DNA from: Clostridiales bacterium Firm_16
GTDB taxonomy: Bacteria > Bacillota > Clostridia > Saccharofermentanales > Saccharofermentanaceae
NCBI GenBank assembly: GCA_001604185.1
Contig: LVAV01000013.1
Span: forward strand, 106,827-170,826
DNA length: 64,000 nt
Direction of reading: 5' to 3'
Position 1 is the stretch's first letter; every line of letters starts with the position of its first letter. Below the pieces are notes generated by a model that was not told the DNA's origin, searched no databases, and saw only the letters and a program-made list of their open reading frames with translations. Shown piece after piece: positions 26,952 to 36,846 of the stretch. Made by a program: the position numbers and the translations under genes.

Positions 26952-28417
26952 ATGGGGAGCAAGGTAAAAACCTGAAACCTTCACGAGGACCGGAAACCAC
27001 TACGGTGCCCGCCTCGTCAGCTTCGGGCAGAACCTCTTCCAAAGGTGATTTTTCCAAAGGCAAAGTATCCTATCTGATCCTGAAACTGGGTCTTCCCATT
27101 ATGCTGGCCGAGATGGTGGTCGTACTCTACAACATCGTCGACCGTGCCTACATCGGACACATGGGAGAATCCAGTACCTATGCCATCACGGGCCTGGGCG
27201 TATGTTTCCCGCTGATCACATTGATCAGTGCTTTTGCCAACTTATGCAGCACCGGCGGTACAACGCTGGCCACCATCGCCCGAGGCGAGAAAGACGATGA
27301 CAAAGCCGAGCGCATGATGGGTACTTCTTTCACCTTGCTGCTCCTCATCGGCGCCACCCTTACGGTGCTTCTTTTCACCCTGGCACCCTGGATCCTGGAG
27401 CTTCTCGGCGGTGATGACAATTCGCTTCCCTATGCCATCGGTTACTTCCGGATCTATGTTCTGGGTACGATCCCGGTACTCCTCAGTCTGGGTATGAATC
27501 CATACATCAATGCCCAGGGATTCCCGAAGATCGGCATGGTCACCGTGATCCTCGGTGCCGTGCTGAATATCGCCCTGGATCCGCTCTTTATCTTTGTCTT
27601 CGATATGGGCATCCGCGGTGCCGCCCTGGCCACGGTCCTCTCCCAGAGCGCCGGCGCCACGTGGGTAGTGCTTTTCCTAAGGAGTAAGAAACCACCGCTC
27701 CGCCTGCGGAAACTGGGCATCGACCGGGCACAGCTGGGAGGCCTTCTGAAACTGGGCGCCACCGGCTTTACGTTCCGCGTCACCACTAGCTTCACCCAGG
27801 CCATCGTCAACGTCATGCTGAAATCCTGGGGCGGCGCCCTCAGTACCATCTATGTCGGCGCCATGAGCCTGACCAACTCGGTACGAGAGATCATGAGCCT
27901 GCCGAACAGCGGACTTACCAACGCAGGCCAGACTGTCATGAGTTATAACTATGGTGCAGATAAGCCGAAAAGAGTCTCGGAAAGCATTCGCTTTATCTTC
28001 CTCAGCGGCCTTGCCATCAACACCTTGATGTGGGCCGTGATGATGGTCTTCCCGCAGCCTCTGATCCGAATTTTCTCGGATGATCCCGAACTGATCGAGA
28101 TGACTGTCCACTGCGGAAGGATCTACTTCATGGCCTTCCCCTTCATGGCCCTGCAGATGGCCGGACAGTCCACCTTCGTGGCCCTCAACTATCCTAAGCA
28201 CGCATTGTTCTTCTCCATGCTGAGAAAGATCCTTCTGGTCACACCGCTGACACTGCTTCTCCCCGGAATCGGACTGGGTGTCGATGGTGTATTCTGGGCC
28301 GAGTGCATCAGCCAGCTGACCGGCGCCAGCATCTGCTTTACCACCATGTATTTCGTGATCTGGCGGAAGATGAAGCGCAGAGCCGTCGAAGCTTCGGGAA
28401 AAAGCGATGTATCTTAA
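26948..28417 (+). CDS. MATE family efflux transporter
   Basis: 489 residues, twelve membrane segments. The MATE signatures LGLPIMLAEMVVVLYNIVDRA and NSGLTNAGQTVMSYNYGA are present. A ~35-residue polar N-terminal leader rich in Ser/Thr precedes the first helix. It probably exports drugs or metabolites by ion antiport. Its ATG overlaps the CDF stop (ATGA), so the two exporters are co-translated. Confidence 0.92.
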   Translation: MNGEQGKNLKPSRGPETTTVPASSASGRTSSKGDFSKGKVSYLILKLGLPIMLAEMVVVLYNIVDRAYIGHMGESSTYAITGLGVCFPLITLISAFANLCSTGGTTLATIARGEKDDDKAERMMGTSFTLLLLIGATLTVLLFTLAPWILELLGGDDNSLPYAIGYFRIYVLGTIPVLLSLGMNPYINAQGFPKIGMVTVILGAVLNIALDPLFIFVFDMGIRGAALATVLSQSAGATWVVLFLRSKKPPLRLRKLGIDRAQLGGLLKLGATGFTFRVTTSFTQAIVNVMLKSWGGALSTIYVGAMSLTNSVREIMSLPNSGLTNAGQTVMSYNYGADKPKRVSESIRFIFLSGLAINTLMWAVMMVFPQPLIRIFSDDPELIEMTVHCGRIYFMAFPFMALQMAGQSTFVALNYPKHALFFSMLRKILLVTPLTLLLPGIGLGVDGVFWAECISQLTGASICFTTMYFVIWRKMKRRAVEASGKSDVS

Positions 28418-28491
28418 GCGCCATCTTATTGAAGTATCCGTGTAAGGTAAAAATGGTAAAATAGGGGTACATGTCAGGAGGATCTATGTAC

Positions 28492-30837
28492 ATGAAGATT
28501 ACGGAAAAGCTGGAAAACAAGCGTATTTTGATATGGGGTAAAGGCCGGGAAGGTAAATCCACCGAACGGTTCCTGGAGACACACTGCCCGGGTGCAGTTT
28601 TCTTCAGCGTGGAAGGATCGGAGGAAGAGATCACTGCGAAGTCCGTGGACTACGATCTGATCATCAAGAGTCCGGGCATCATTACCCACGAAACAAACCC
28701 GAAATACATCTCCCAGACCCGTCTATTCATGGAAGAATTCTCCTCCCAGGTCATCGGTATCACCGGTACCAAGGGCAAGAGCACTACTTCTTCTCTCCTG
28801 TATCACGTCCTGCATGACCTTCGGAACGGGAACGCCATCCTCTGCGGAAACATCGGTTTTCCCTGCTTCGATTACTACGATCAGATCGACCCGGAGACCC
28901 TTATCGTTTACGAGTTAAGCTGCCACCAGCTCTCTGATCTGGATACTTCCCCGCATATTGCGGTGTTCCTCAACCTTTACGAGGATCACCTGGACCGGTA
29001 TATCACCATGGAGAACTATTTCCGGGCCAAGCAGAATATCACGATCCATCAGGGGCCTTCGGACTATCTCTTCTACGGAAACGACGTTCCTCAGATCGAG
29101 ACGGAAGCGAAGAAAGTGATGTTGGATTTCGATTCATCGATGAACTTCGATATGAATCTGAAGGGTGCCCATAACCGCTTCAATGCTACTTTCGTTTACC
29201 GTATCTGCACCGAGATCTTCGGTCTGGATGCCGACGCAGTACGTAGAAGCATCGAGACCTTCACCGGCCTGCATCACCGTCTGGAATTCATAGGTAACTT
29301 CGATGGCATCGATTATTACAACGATTCCATCTCCACCATTCCGCAGGCGACCATCCAGGCTGCCACCAGCATCGCCAATACCGGCACGCTCCTGATCGGC
29401 GGCATGGATCGAGGCATCGATTACACCACGCTCATCGCCTTCGTGAAGGAGCATCCGGAATACCAATATATCTTCGCATATGAGAGCGGCAGACGTATCT
29501 TCGAGGATGTCGGGGATCTTCCCTACTGTCATCTGGTAGAAGACCTGAAGGAATCCCTCGATCTGGCCCGGAAACTCACGCCGGCCGGCAAAGCCTGCAT
29601 CATGTCTCCGGCCGCTGCATCCTACACGCATTTCAAGGATTTCGAAGCCCGCGGCGAGAAGTTCTGCCAGCTGGTAAAGGGAGAGACGACTCTCGTTTTT
29701 ACCGGAGATATCGGCTTCGACCGTTACATGGATCACAAGTGGGAGGATCCGAAACTTCTTTCCAAAAAGATCCAGAATGTGCTGTCTTTCGCTGATCACG
29801 TCATCGCCAATGTGGAAGGCCCCATCATGGAGTGCCCGAAGAACGACGTGAACGAAGGCGCCAAGCAGCTTCTCCATTTTATGGATCCTGCCGTGGCGGA
29901 TTTTCTTGCCGCCAACCACTGCGATATCTGGAATATCTGCAATAACCACATCATGGATGCCGGTCCCGAAGGCATCGCCGCGACTCTGGCCGAAGCCGGC
30001 AAGCGAGGGATCTCCACGATCGGCGCCGGTATGAATATCGAGGAAGCCCGAAAGATCCTCTACCTTCCGGAAGCAGGCGGTATCGGCATGTTCGGTGTCG
30101 GCTACCAGCGCGCCTGCCGGAAAGCCGATGTAGATAAGCCCGGCTGCTTCAGCTGGAGCGATCTGGACGCGATCCGCGAAGCCATCACGGAGATCAAGAA
30201 GACCTGCCGCTGGTGCATCGTCGTGGCCCACGCCGGCGAGGAATTCACACCCCTTCCGTCACCTTATACCCGGGACCGCTACCATCTGTATCTGGAGATG
30301 GGCGCCGACATCGTCGTATCCCACCACCCGCACGTTCCCATGAATTATGAGACCGTCGGAGAGAAGGCGATCTTCTATTCCCTGGGTAATTTCATTTTCG
30401 ATACGGATTACCAGCGTTCCCAGTTTAATACGGAAAAAGGACTACTCCTGCAGTTGAAGCTTTCCAAGGAGTCTTTCTCATTTACTCCCTACGGAATCGA
30501 TATCCTCCGGGGTGAAGAGCATGTGGATATCGGCGAGCTGCCGGTGATCTTCCAGGATGTACAGGAAGAAGAATATAAGCTTCTCTCCCCGCTTTCCGCC
30601 AAGATGCACATCGCCGCGACCCGTCGTCAGATGGCCTATCTGGACCCGAAGCGTTTCGCCAACGCTACTGAAGCCGAGTGGAAAGCCCATTTCGAAGAAC
30701 CCATGCGCACCGGAAGAGTGCCGGGCGAGACACTGGATTTCTTCATCCTCTGTCCTCTGGCGGAGAAAGAAAAGGAAGAAGCCTGGAAACAGAGCAAACA
30801 CACGGATATCGTGAAATATATTCAGGATCAGATGTGA
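28492..30837 (+). CDS. MurD-like ligase fused to CapA-type metallophosphatase
   Basis: About 781 residues, far above the ~450 of MurD. Residues ~1-395 are a Mur ligase: Rossmann start ILIWGKGREGKSTERF, ATP loop GITGTKGKST (about 89-98), GLHHRLEF and FLNLYEDHLDRY. From about 398 a CapA/PgsA metallophosphatase begins, with all motifs intact: FTGDIGFDR, NVEGPI, NNHIMDAG, VVAHAGEE, SHHPHVP and SLGNFIFD. I infer a role in D-Glu addition or poly-glutamate-like polymer synthesis; the fusion is unusual. AGGAGG sits before ATGs at 28486 (4 bases) and 28492 (10); the latter is preferred. Confidence 0.85.
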   Translation: MKITEKLENKRILIWGKGREGKSTERFLETHCPGAVFFSVEGSEEEITAKSVDYDLIIKSPGIITHETNPKYISQTRLFMEEFSSQVIGITGTKGKSTTSSLLYHVLHDLRNGNAILCGNIGFPCFDYYDQIDPETLIVYELSCHQLSDLDTSPHIAVFLNLYEDHLDRYITMENYFRAKQNITIHQGPSDYLFYGNDVPQIETEAKKVMLDFDSSMNFDMNLKGAHNRFNATFVYRICTEIFGLDADAVRRSIETFTGLHHRLEFIGNFDGIDYYNDSISTIPQATIQAATSIANTGTLLIGGMDRGIDYTTLIAFVKEHPEYQYIFAYESGRRIFEDVGDLPYCHLVEDLKESLDLARKLTPAGKACIMSPAAASYTHFKDFEARGEKFCQLVKGETTLVFTGDIGFDRYMDHKWEDPKLLSKKIQNVLSFADHVIANVEGPIMECPKNDVNEGAKQLLHFMDPAVADFLAANHCDIWNICNNHIMDAGPEGIAATLAEAGKRGISTIGAGMNIEEARKILYLPEAGGIGMFGVGYQRACRKADVDKPGCFSWSDLDAIREAITEIKKTCRWCIVVAHAGEEFTPLPSPYTRDRYHLYLEMGADIVVSHHPHVPMNYETVGEKAIFYSLGNFIFDTDYQRSQFNTEKGLLLQLKLSKESFSFTPYGIDILRGEEHVDIGELPVIFQDVQEEEYKLLSPLSAKMHIAATRRQMAYLDPKRFANATEAEWKAHFEEPMRTGRVPGETLDFFILCPLAEKEKEEAWKQSKHTDIVKYIQDQM

Positions 30838-30859
30838 TCCGTTTTCCCGAGAGAAAAAG

Positions 30860-30889
30860 GAAGCTGCCTCAGTGATTTGAGACAGCTTC
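30860..30889. terminator. Bidirectional terminator
   Basis: Stem GAAGCTG-CTCA/TGAG-CAGCTTC with a GTGATT loop. It is followed on the plus strand by TTTACTTT and on the minus strand by CTTTTTCTC. It separates the stops of the MurD-CapA gene and the convergent LeuA/CimA gene. Confidence 0.8.
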
Positions 30890-30921
30890 TTTACTTTAGA
30901 TACTTTTTTCCGGCCGGAGAC

Positions 30922-32454
30922 TTATTCTCCCAGCTGTTCCTGCTCGTAGATGACATTGAGCATTTTAGCTGTAGCCTTAATGGCGGCGGCAACCTGGTCA
31001 CGATCGAGACCACGGGTCTTGAACTCATGTTCTCCGTCACGCCATGTGATAACACTCTCTACGAAAGCATTTGTACGACCTCCCGGTGGGATCGTCACAG
31101 AGTAGTCGGCGAAGAACGGCAGTGTCCTTCCGAACTGTTGGTATACTTTCTGCAAGGCCCGCATGAAGGCGTCGAACTGACCTTCACCGGAAGCGCTGGC
31201 TTCGTGGACTTTATCGTCGATCTGGATACGCATGGTAGCTACAGGATTCAGGTCCCGCGCATGGCAGACATAGTAATTCAGGATCTTAACATGGGATTCA
31301 CCATTGCCCTTACCCAGTACGTCCGCCACAATATAGGGAAGCTCGTCCGTCATGACGCTCTCCTTATTATCCCCCATCTCTACGATGCGGGCCGTAACTT
31401 TCTCCAGGGATTCCTTATCCAGATCCAGTCCGAATTCTTCCAGGTTCTTAGCGATACTGGCCCGTCCGCTGGATTTACCCAGTGCGTACTGACGCAGACG
31501 TCCGAATCTCTCCGGTGCCAGCTTGTTGCAGTACAGGGAATCCTTCGTGTCGCCGTCCGCATGGACGCCGCAGGTCTGTGTAAATACCGATGCACCGGTA
31601 ATAGGCTGGTTCTTCGGGATCCTCATACCCGAGAAGCTCTCGACCATCTTACTGACATGTTCCAGGGCGGTCTCCTTAACACCGATCTCCCGGTTCTCAC
31701 AGAAGTCCGTGACCGCTCCGACTATGGAAGCCAGCGGTGCATTTCCTGCCCGCTCGCCCAGGCCGTTGACCGTAACATGCACGCCCTTGGCGCCGGCTTT
31801 TACCGCCATGATGGTATTACCGACAGACATATCGTAGTCGTTGTGGGCATGGAAATCGAAGTGTACCTCCGGGAACATGGCCGTCATCTTGGAAACATAT
31901 TCATATGTCATATCCGGTGTCAGAACACCCAGCGTATCCGCCAGCATGATGCGCTCCACCGGCAGGACCGAAAGCTCGCTGACCAGCATTTTGACATAGT
32001 CGAAATCATTCTGGACGCCATTGGACCAGTCTTCGAGATAGATATTGACCTTCATGTCGCGGAAGACTGCATCCTCGATCAGATGACGGATCTCACCGAC
32101 ATGCTGCTCGGGGGTCTTCCCCAGCTGCGCCGTCAGGTGATGAAGCGAGCTTTTGCAAAGAAGGTTCACGACACGGCCGCCGGCATTCTCGATCCAGGAA
32201 AGAGAGTGGCCACGGTCTACGAAGGCCAGAACTTCGACCTTCTCCAGGTATCCCTTTTTCTTGGCCCATTCCGTGATCTTCTGCAGAGCTTCGAAATCTC
32301 CGTCAGAAATGCGTGCAGAGGTGACTTCGACGCGGTCGACCCGGACCTCGTCCAGAAGGATCTTGGCAATACTGAGTTTTTCGTTCGGGGAGAAAGAAAC
32401 TCCCGGGGTCTGCTCACCATCCCGCAGGGTGGTGTCCATGATTTCCAGCTTCAT
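30922..32454 (-). CDS. 2-isopropylmalate/citramalate synthase family protein
   Basis: 510 residues. The HMGL-like TIM barrel starts MDTTLRDGEQTPGVSF, with the catalytic HAHNDYDMSVGN and the GLGERAGN signature. A C-terminal LeuA allosteric (R-region) domain follows from about 385. It condenses acetyl-CoA with a 2-keto acid. LeuA and CimA cannot be told apart by eye, and no leu or ilv gene is adjacent. The ATG at 32454 is preferred, with AGGTG six bases upstream; a GTG nine bases earlier overlaps the ribosome site. Confidence 0.85.
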   Translation of the reverse strand: MKLEIMDTTLRDGEQTPGVSFSPNEKLSIAKILLDEVRVDRVEVTSARISDGDFEALQKITEWAKKKGYLEKVEVLAFVDRGHSLSWIENAGGRVVNLLCKSSLHHLTAQLGKTPEQHVGEIRHLIEDAVFRDMKVNIYLEDWSNGVQNDFDYVKMLVSELSVLPVERIMLADTLGVLTPDMTYEYVSKMTAMFPEVHFDFHAHNDYDMSVGNTIMAVKAGAKGVHVTVNGLGERAGNAPLASIVGAVTDFCENREIGVKETALEHVSKMVESFSGMRIPKNQPITGASVFTQTCGVHADGDTKDSLYCNKLAPERFGRLRQYALGKSSGRASIAKNLEEFGLDLDKESLEKVTARIVEMGDNKESVMTDELPYIVADVLGKGNGESHVKILNYYVCHARDLNPVATMRIQIDDKVHEASASGEGQFDAFMRALQKVYQQFGRTLPFFADYSVTIPPGGRTNAFVESVITWRDGEHEFKTRGLDRDQVAAAIKATAKMLNVIYEQEQLGE

Positions 32455-32588
32455 AAATGTCACCTGCTTTCAGACACAGTATAGCAGAAAGTGTATATAA
32501 ATGCGCCGAACTGTTTTCTTTTTTGATATTTTTTGAGATAATGATGTTGTGTTTTTAACAAAAAAATATTAATCAGGGAGTGATGATC

Positions 32589-33542
32589 ATGGCGAAAGAA
32601 AAAAACAATGCTTCTTTCTCGAATGAAGTCATTCTGGAGATCATCCGGAATTACTCCAATGATACGATATATTTTAAGGACGAGCAGTCCCGCTTTATCT
32701 GGAACAGCAGAGCCCATGCCGCACAGTTCGGCATTAACGACCCCAAGGAGATGGTCGGCAAGACCGACTTCGACTATTTTCCGAAAGACTTCGCTACCCG
32801 TGCCCGTAAGGAAGAGCTGGAGATCATGGAGACCAAGAATCCTCTGATCTCGAATATCGAGAAACTGGAGAAGGCCGACGGATCCGTAATCTGGTATTCG
32901 GCCTCCAAGTACCCTGTTTTCAACGATAAGGGTGAAGTGATCGGCACCTGGGGCATTTCCCGTAACATCACGGCCCTGAAGACCGTGGAGGAAGAGCTCA
33001 GCCGTACCAATGAGAAACTGAAGAGATTGTCCCAGATCGACGATCTTACCGGACTTTTCAACAGAAGATATTTCTACGAGATGGTGGAGAAGACCGCCTA
33101 TCAGTACGACCGCAGAAGGTCTCCGGGAGAGGCAGAAGATCCGAAGAATACTTTCTCCCTGATCTCTCTGGATATCGACCACTTCAAGAAGATCAACGAT
33201 GAATACGGACACAGCAAGGGCGACGATGTGCTTCGTCTTGTAGCCGGCATTCTGACTTCCCAGTGCCGTAAGTCCGATATGGTCTTCCGTATAGACGGTG
33301 ATGAATTTATGATGTTGCTTCCGGATACTCCGCTGAAGGGCGCCAAAGTCCAGGCCGAGCGTGTCCGTGCCGCATTATCCAGCTCGCCGATCATCTTAGA
33401 CGACAATAAGCCGACCCTGCATCTTTCTGCCAGCATGGGTATTTCCAGTTATTCGGAAAACAGCAATGTTGCGGAACTGATCCGTATGGCAGACGACCGC
33501 TTATACACGTCCAAGAACATCGGACGCAACTGCGTGACCTGA
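32589..33542 (+). CDS. PAS-GGDEF protein (putative diguanylate cyclase)
   Basis: 317 residues. A PAS/PAC domain covers about 15-130 (IYFKDEQSRFIWNSRAHA; GTWGISRNITALK) and a GGDEF domain follows from about 150 (DDLTGLFNRRYFYEM, then LDIDHFKKINDEYGH). The active loop reads DGDEF, a variant often still active. It is closely similar in layout to 16074-17072, suggesting a duplicated sensor family. AGGGAG eight bases upstream chooses this ATG over two earlier in-frame starts. It is convergent with gatD. Confidence 0.9.
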   Translation: MAKEKNNASFSNEVILEIIRNYSNDTIYFKDEQSRFIWNSRAHAAQFGINDPKEMVGKTDFDYFPKDFATRARKEELEIMETKNPLISNIEKLEKADGSVIWYSASKYPVFNDKGEVIGTWGISRNITALKTVEEELSRTNEKLKRLSQIDDLTGLFNRRYFYEMVEKTAYQYDRRRSPGEAEDPKNTFSLISLDIDHFKKINDEYGHSKGDDVLRLVAGILTSQCRKSDMVFRIDGDEFMMLLPDTPLKGAKVQAERVRAALSSSPIILDDNKPTLHLSASMGISSYSENSNVAELIRMADDRLYTSKNIGRNCVT

Positions 33543-33572
33543 TTATCCTGATTGGATCCGGATCTATCGGAA

Positions 33573-34352
33573 TTACGGGGCAGTATTGCCCTTCTCTTTG
33601 TATGCCAGAAGAGCTTTTCGGGCGAAATCTTCGTTGATCGTGTCGAGATACGGAAGTTTGTAGTCATCTCCATATCTGCGCTTCAGGGCCAGCTCGATGA
33701 GATGGTCGGTCATTTTCGGATTCTTCGGAAGAAAACTTCCGTGGGAATAGGTGCAGTATACATTGTGGTAGATCGCGCCTTCGTACCCGTCTTTACCGTT
33801 ATTTCCCGCACCCTCGATGACCTTCGCCATCGGCTTGACGGAATCTCCCAGATAAGTACGTCCGCTGTGGTTCTCGAAACCATACAGTTTCCCGGAGTCC
33901 GGGTCATCGTCACTCTTAAGGAAATCGGCTTCATAGATCGTATCCTGGATATACCGGACATCTTCGCCCACCGTATACACATCGATGGCTCCCAGACACT
34001 CGATCTTCGTGCCGTCATGTTCCTGATAGAATTTACCCAGCATCTGGTAACCACCGCAGATACAGAGGAATACCATATCTTTCTCAATGGCTTCCTTGAC
34101 CTTCGGTCCCTTCACTTCCACGAAATCCTTACGGATCACGTTCTGCTCCGCATCCTGCCCGCCTCCGAGAAAGACGATGTCGAAATCCTTCTCATCGAAA
34201 TCATCGCCGATAGAAACCGGCACCAGTTTGACCTTGATTCCCCGCTGCTCCGCACGGCGGATCAGGCTCAGGACATTTCCCCGGTCTCCGTAGAGATTCA
34301 GGAGGTCCGGATACATATGGCATATACGAAGTTCGATGTCAGTATTTTCCAT
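33573..34352 (-). CDS. gatD: Lipid II isoglutaminyl synthase, glutaminase subunit GatD
   Basis: 259 residues of CobB/CobQ-like class-I amidotransferase. The nucleophile Cys is in FLCICGGYQMLG (about 100) and a late HGS motif is YSHGSFLPKNP. It supplies ammonia to MurT, which amidates the alpha-carboxyl of D-Glu in lipid II; this is needed for efficient cross-linking in many Gram-positives. It lies directly after murT, as in staphylococci and streptococci. Confidence 0.95.
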   Translation of the reverse strand: MENTDIELRICHMYPDLLNLYGDRGNVLSLIRRAEQRGIKVKLVPVSIGDDFDEKDFDIVFLGGGQDAEQNVIRKDFVEVKGPKVKEAIEKDMVFLCICGGYQMLGKFYQEHDGTKIECLGAIDVYTVGEDVRYIQDTIYEADFLKSDDDPDSGKLYGFENHSGRTYLGDSVKPMAKVIEGAGNNGKDGYEGAIYHNVYCTYSHGSFLPKNPKMTDHLIELALKRRYGDDYKLPYLDTINEDFARKALLAYKEKGNTAP

Positions 34353-34373
34353 TGCAAAAACACTTTCCTTTCG

Positions 34374-35882
34374 TCATTTCCAGAAGTCTTTCAGGTGATA
34401 ACGTTTCACCAGGATGGATCGAAGCGCCAGCATGGACGTATAGTTCGGAAGGATATAAAGACATTTTCCTTCCGCAGAGTCCGAGATCGCCTGATCCAGA
34501 AGTTCCGCGCATTCTTCCATCGGCTTGGCAATGATGCGGTCTCTTTCCACTCCGGAATAGAGGATACGAAGCATCATGTCACCGTATCTGTCACCCGAAA
34601 CATAGACCTTCTTCGGGAATTCCTTGGATTCGAAGTCCACATCCCAGATCCAGGAAACATCTTTACCGTCTGCGATATTACTGTTAAGGAGCATATAGAT
34701 ACCATCGGCATCCGAGGCACCGGCCACCAGGGACAACGCACGGTCCAGGCCCACCGGGTTCTTCACCAGAAGGACACAGATTTTCTTGTTTCCGATGCTG
34801 ATCTTCTCCATACGGCCGAAAGCCGCTTCCACGTGTTCCAGTGCATTGCAGCATTTCTCGAAAGAAAGGCCTTCCGTATCGCCGATCTTCTCTCCCATGC
34901 GGACACAAGCCGCTACGGCTGAGATGGAATTATAGAAGTTATGCATACCCGGGATCGGAAGCTTGACCCGTTTCTCGATAAACTTCGGAGCGCCTGCTTC
35001 TGCTGCCTCGCCCGGCATACGATCCGCACGGTCACCCATCTGTCCTCCGTCGCAGAGGGAAAGCTCATAACCTTCATCGGAAGGATTTCTGGCCAGATCG
35101 TATTTCAGGAAGAACCGGGGCGACTGTCTCTTCTTCCCGCACTTACTGCAGGAGAAAGCACCGAGATGCCCGAAACTTCTGGCAGAATAATCGTATTTCG
35201 TCTTACAGCCGGTACAGTATTCCGCATCCGAAGAAGCCGGAAGGATACCGGACTTGCCAGGATAAGTCATGTTATTGAACCGCATCGAACTTTCGGAAAA
35301 ACCATAAAAGCATGTACGGTCCTCTCTTCCCTTGAAAAGCTCTGAAACCAGTGAATCATCGCTGTTCAGTAGTATGTCCGCTTCACAGGTGTCCAGACCC
35401 TTGGCGATCAGTTCTCTTGTGTGGGCCAGTTCACCGAATCGGTCCAGCTGGTCACGGAAAAGATTCGTTACCACCGATATTTTCGGTTTAATCTGACAGG
35501 CGATCTTTCCATATGCCGCTTCATCTGTCTCCAGTACGCAGATGACCTTCTTCCCTTCCTTCTCCGCTTTCTTCATGTCTTTTCTGCCGAAGATCATGGA
35601 GGTCGTCACACCAGAGAGAAGATTGGCTCCGGAAACATTGGTAACGACTGTATAGCCGCAGTTTCTGAATATATCGGTAATCATGTGGGTAGTTGTCGTC
35701 TTGCCGTTCGTACCGGTGATCGTAACACAATCTCTGCCGTCACAGAGCTTCTGAAGAATCTTCGGATCCACCTTTACGGCCACTTTTCCCGGAAGGGTCG
35801 TCGCACCACGTCCGATGACCCGAAGGCCGAAGCGGACCATTTTTGCCGAAGCAATAGCTGCGTAAAAACGCAATGAACTCAT
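34374..35882 (-). CDS. murT: Lipid II isoglutaminyl synthase, ligase subunit MurT
   Basis: 502 residues. The Mur ligase fold has the ATP loop TITGTNGKTTTTHMI and the MurT-specific Cys4 zinc ribbon (CTGCKTKYDY, then FSCSKCGKK) at about 223-252. The C-terminal DUF1727 region ends YTSMLALRSILVKR. It activates the D-Glu carboxyl of lipid II for amidation with GatD, 21 bases downstream. With the sortase upstream it forms an envelope gene group next to dnaA. Confidence 0.95.
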   Translation of the reverse strand: MSSLRFYAAIASAKMVRFGLRVIGRGATTLPGKVAVKVDPKILQKLCDGRDCVTITGTNGKTTTTHMITDIFRNCGYTVVTNVSGANLLSGVTTSMIFGRKDMKKAEKEGKKVICVLETDEAAYGKIACQIKPKISVVTNLFRDQLDRFGELAHTRELIAKGLDTCEADILLNSDDSLVSELFKGREDRTCFYGFSESSMRFNNMTYPGKSGILPASSDAEYCTGCKTKYDYSARSFGHLGAFSCSKCGKKRQSPRFFLKYDLARNPSDEGYELSLCDGGQMGDRADRMPGEAAEAGAPKFIEKRVKLPIPGMHNFYNSISAVAACVRMGEKIGDTEGLSFEKCCNALEHVEAAFGRMEKISIGNKKICVLLVKNPVGLDRALSLVAGASDADGIYMLLNSNIADGKDVSWIWDVDFESKEFPKKVYVSGDRYGDMMLRILYSGVERDRIIAKPMEECAELLDQAISDSAEGKCLYILPNYTSMLALRSILVKRYHLKDFWK

Positions 35883-35918
35883 TCTTTTTCCCCTTATATC
35901 CTGTATTTCGACTGATCG

Positions 35919-36629
35919 TCAGATCAGATGTCCGATGACCAGAAGACGGTGCGTTGCCACACCCAAAGGAGTACACGTGACCAGTGTCACCTGTTTTCCT
36001 TCTCCGTAATTGATATCTGCATAGAAATCCAGATCTTCCGGCTTAACAGCCTCTAAAATCTGATCCACACGGTATGTATAGACGGTTCCGTCCATAGCGG
36101 TAATGATCACGTCATCGCCGATCTTAACTTCACCCAGACTGTGGAAAAGCTTACCTTCCGCACGCATTCTGTGGCCGAGGATGACCATGTTGCCTTCCTG
36201 TCCCGGATCAGCCGTATTCTTCAGTCTTCCTGCACCATAACGCAAAGTCACGATTGTCGCATCGTTCCAAAGTGGAATATCGATATTGACCGATGGGATC
36301 TTGATCCGGCCCAGAGCCGTCAGGATCACCTCATCCGGCAGTTCAGCCACGATATCCTCATAGCTTGCAGTATTGCCGGTCAGCTCTTCTGCACCGAAGT
36401 CATAATCCTCAAAATCCTCACCATTTACTTCATTTCCGTTGGACTTAACTACGAAGACAGCCTGACTGCCTTCTGCGATACTCTCCATCATGTCATCCAT
36501 GACAGCCTGACGCTTGATATTCTTGATCGGATCGATCAGAAGCAGGATCACACCTGCCACAAGACAGATCAAAGCAATGGCGATCAGTATAATGTTTCTA
36601 TAATTTCTCTCGCGTGGATATCTTGCCAT
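35919..36629 (-). CDS. Sortase
   Basis: 236 residues. One N-terminal membrane anchor (about 12-33) precedes a sortase beta-barrel with the catalytic His in ILGHRMR (about 150) and Cys and Arg in TLVTCTPLGVATHRLLV (about 214-230). The TCTPxGxxTHRLLV pattern resembles pilin-type class C enzymes, but the flexible lid and C-terminal helix of that class are not seen. No LPxTG substrate gene is in the window. Divergent from dnaA. Confidence 0.88.
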   Translation of the reverse strand: MARYPRERNYRNIILIAIALICLVAGVILLLIDPIKNIKRQAVMDDMMESIAEGSQAVFVVKSNGNEVNGEDFEDYDFGAEELTGNTASYEDIVAELPDEVILTALGRIKIPSVNIDIPLWNDATIVTLRYGAGRLKNTADPGQEGNMVILGHRMRAEGKLFHSLGEVKIGDDVIITAMDGTVYTYRVDQILEAVKPEDLDFYADINYGEGKQVTLVTCTPLGVATHRLLVIGHLI

Positions 36630-36846
36630 TCCCCAATATTACCTTCTTCGTATGTCTAAATCGTATATTTCGTCTGATAACGATGTTACATTCTCCCATT
36701 TTGACAACATCTGCCTGCAGAAATTTTCTACGCAAATATTATAACAGATACTTTCAAATAGTGGGAATTTCTGCTATGATTATTCTACTTTTTATTTGAA
36801 TGGGTGCATGTTCGCACCAGTATTTCATGGGGACACAGGAACGGGT

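Noticed and set aside
29134..30231. 365-codon ORF antisense to the MurD-CapA gene
   Set aside because: Sense-strand motifs are intact in both domains; the antisense product resembles nothing.
30877..32484. 535-codon ORF antisense to the LeuA/CimA-type gene
   Set aside because: Same reason; the sense protein has all catalytic motifs.
33552..34922. 456-codon ORF antisense to gatD and murT
   Set aside because: It spans two real genes and their gap on the other strand, without any recognisable domain.
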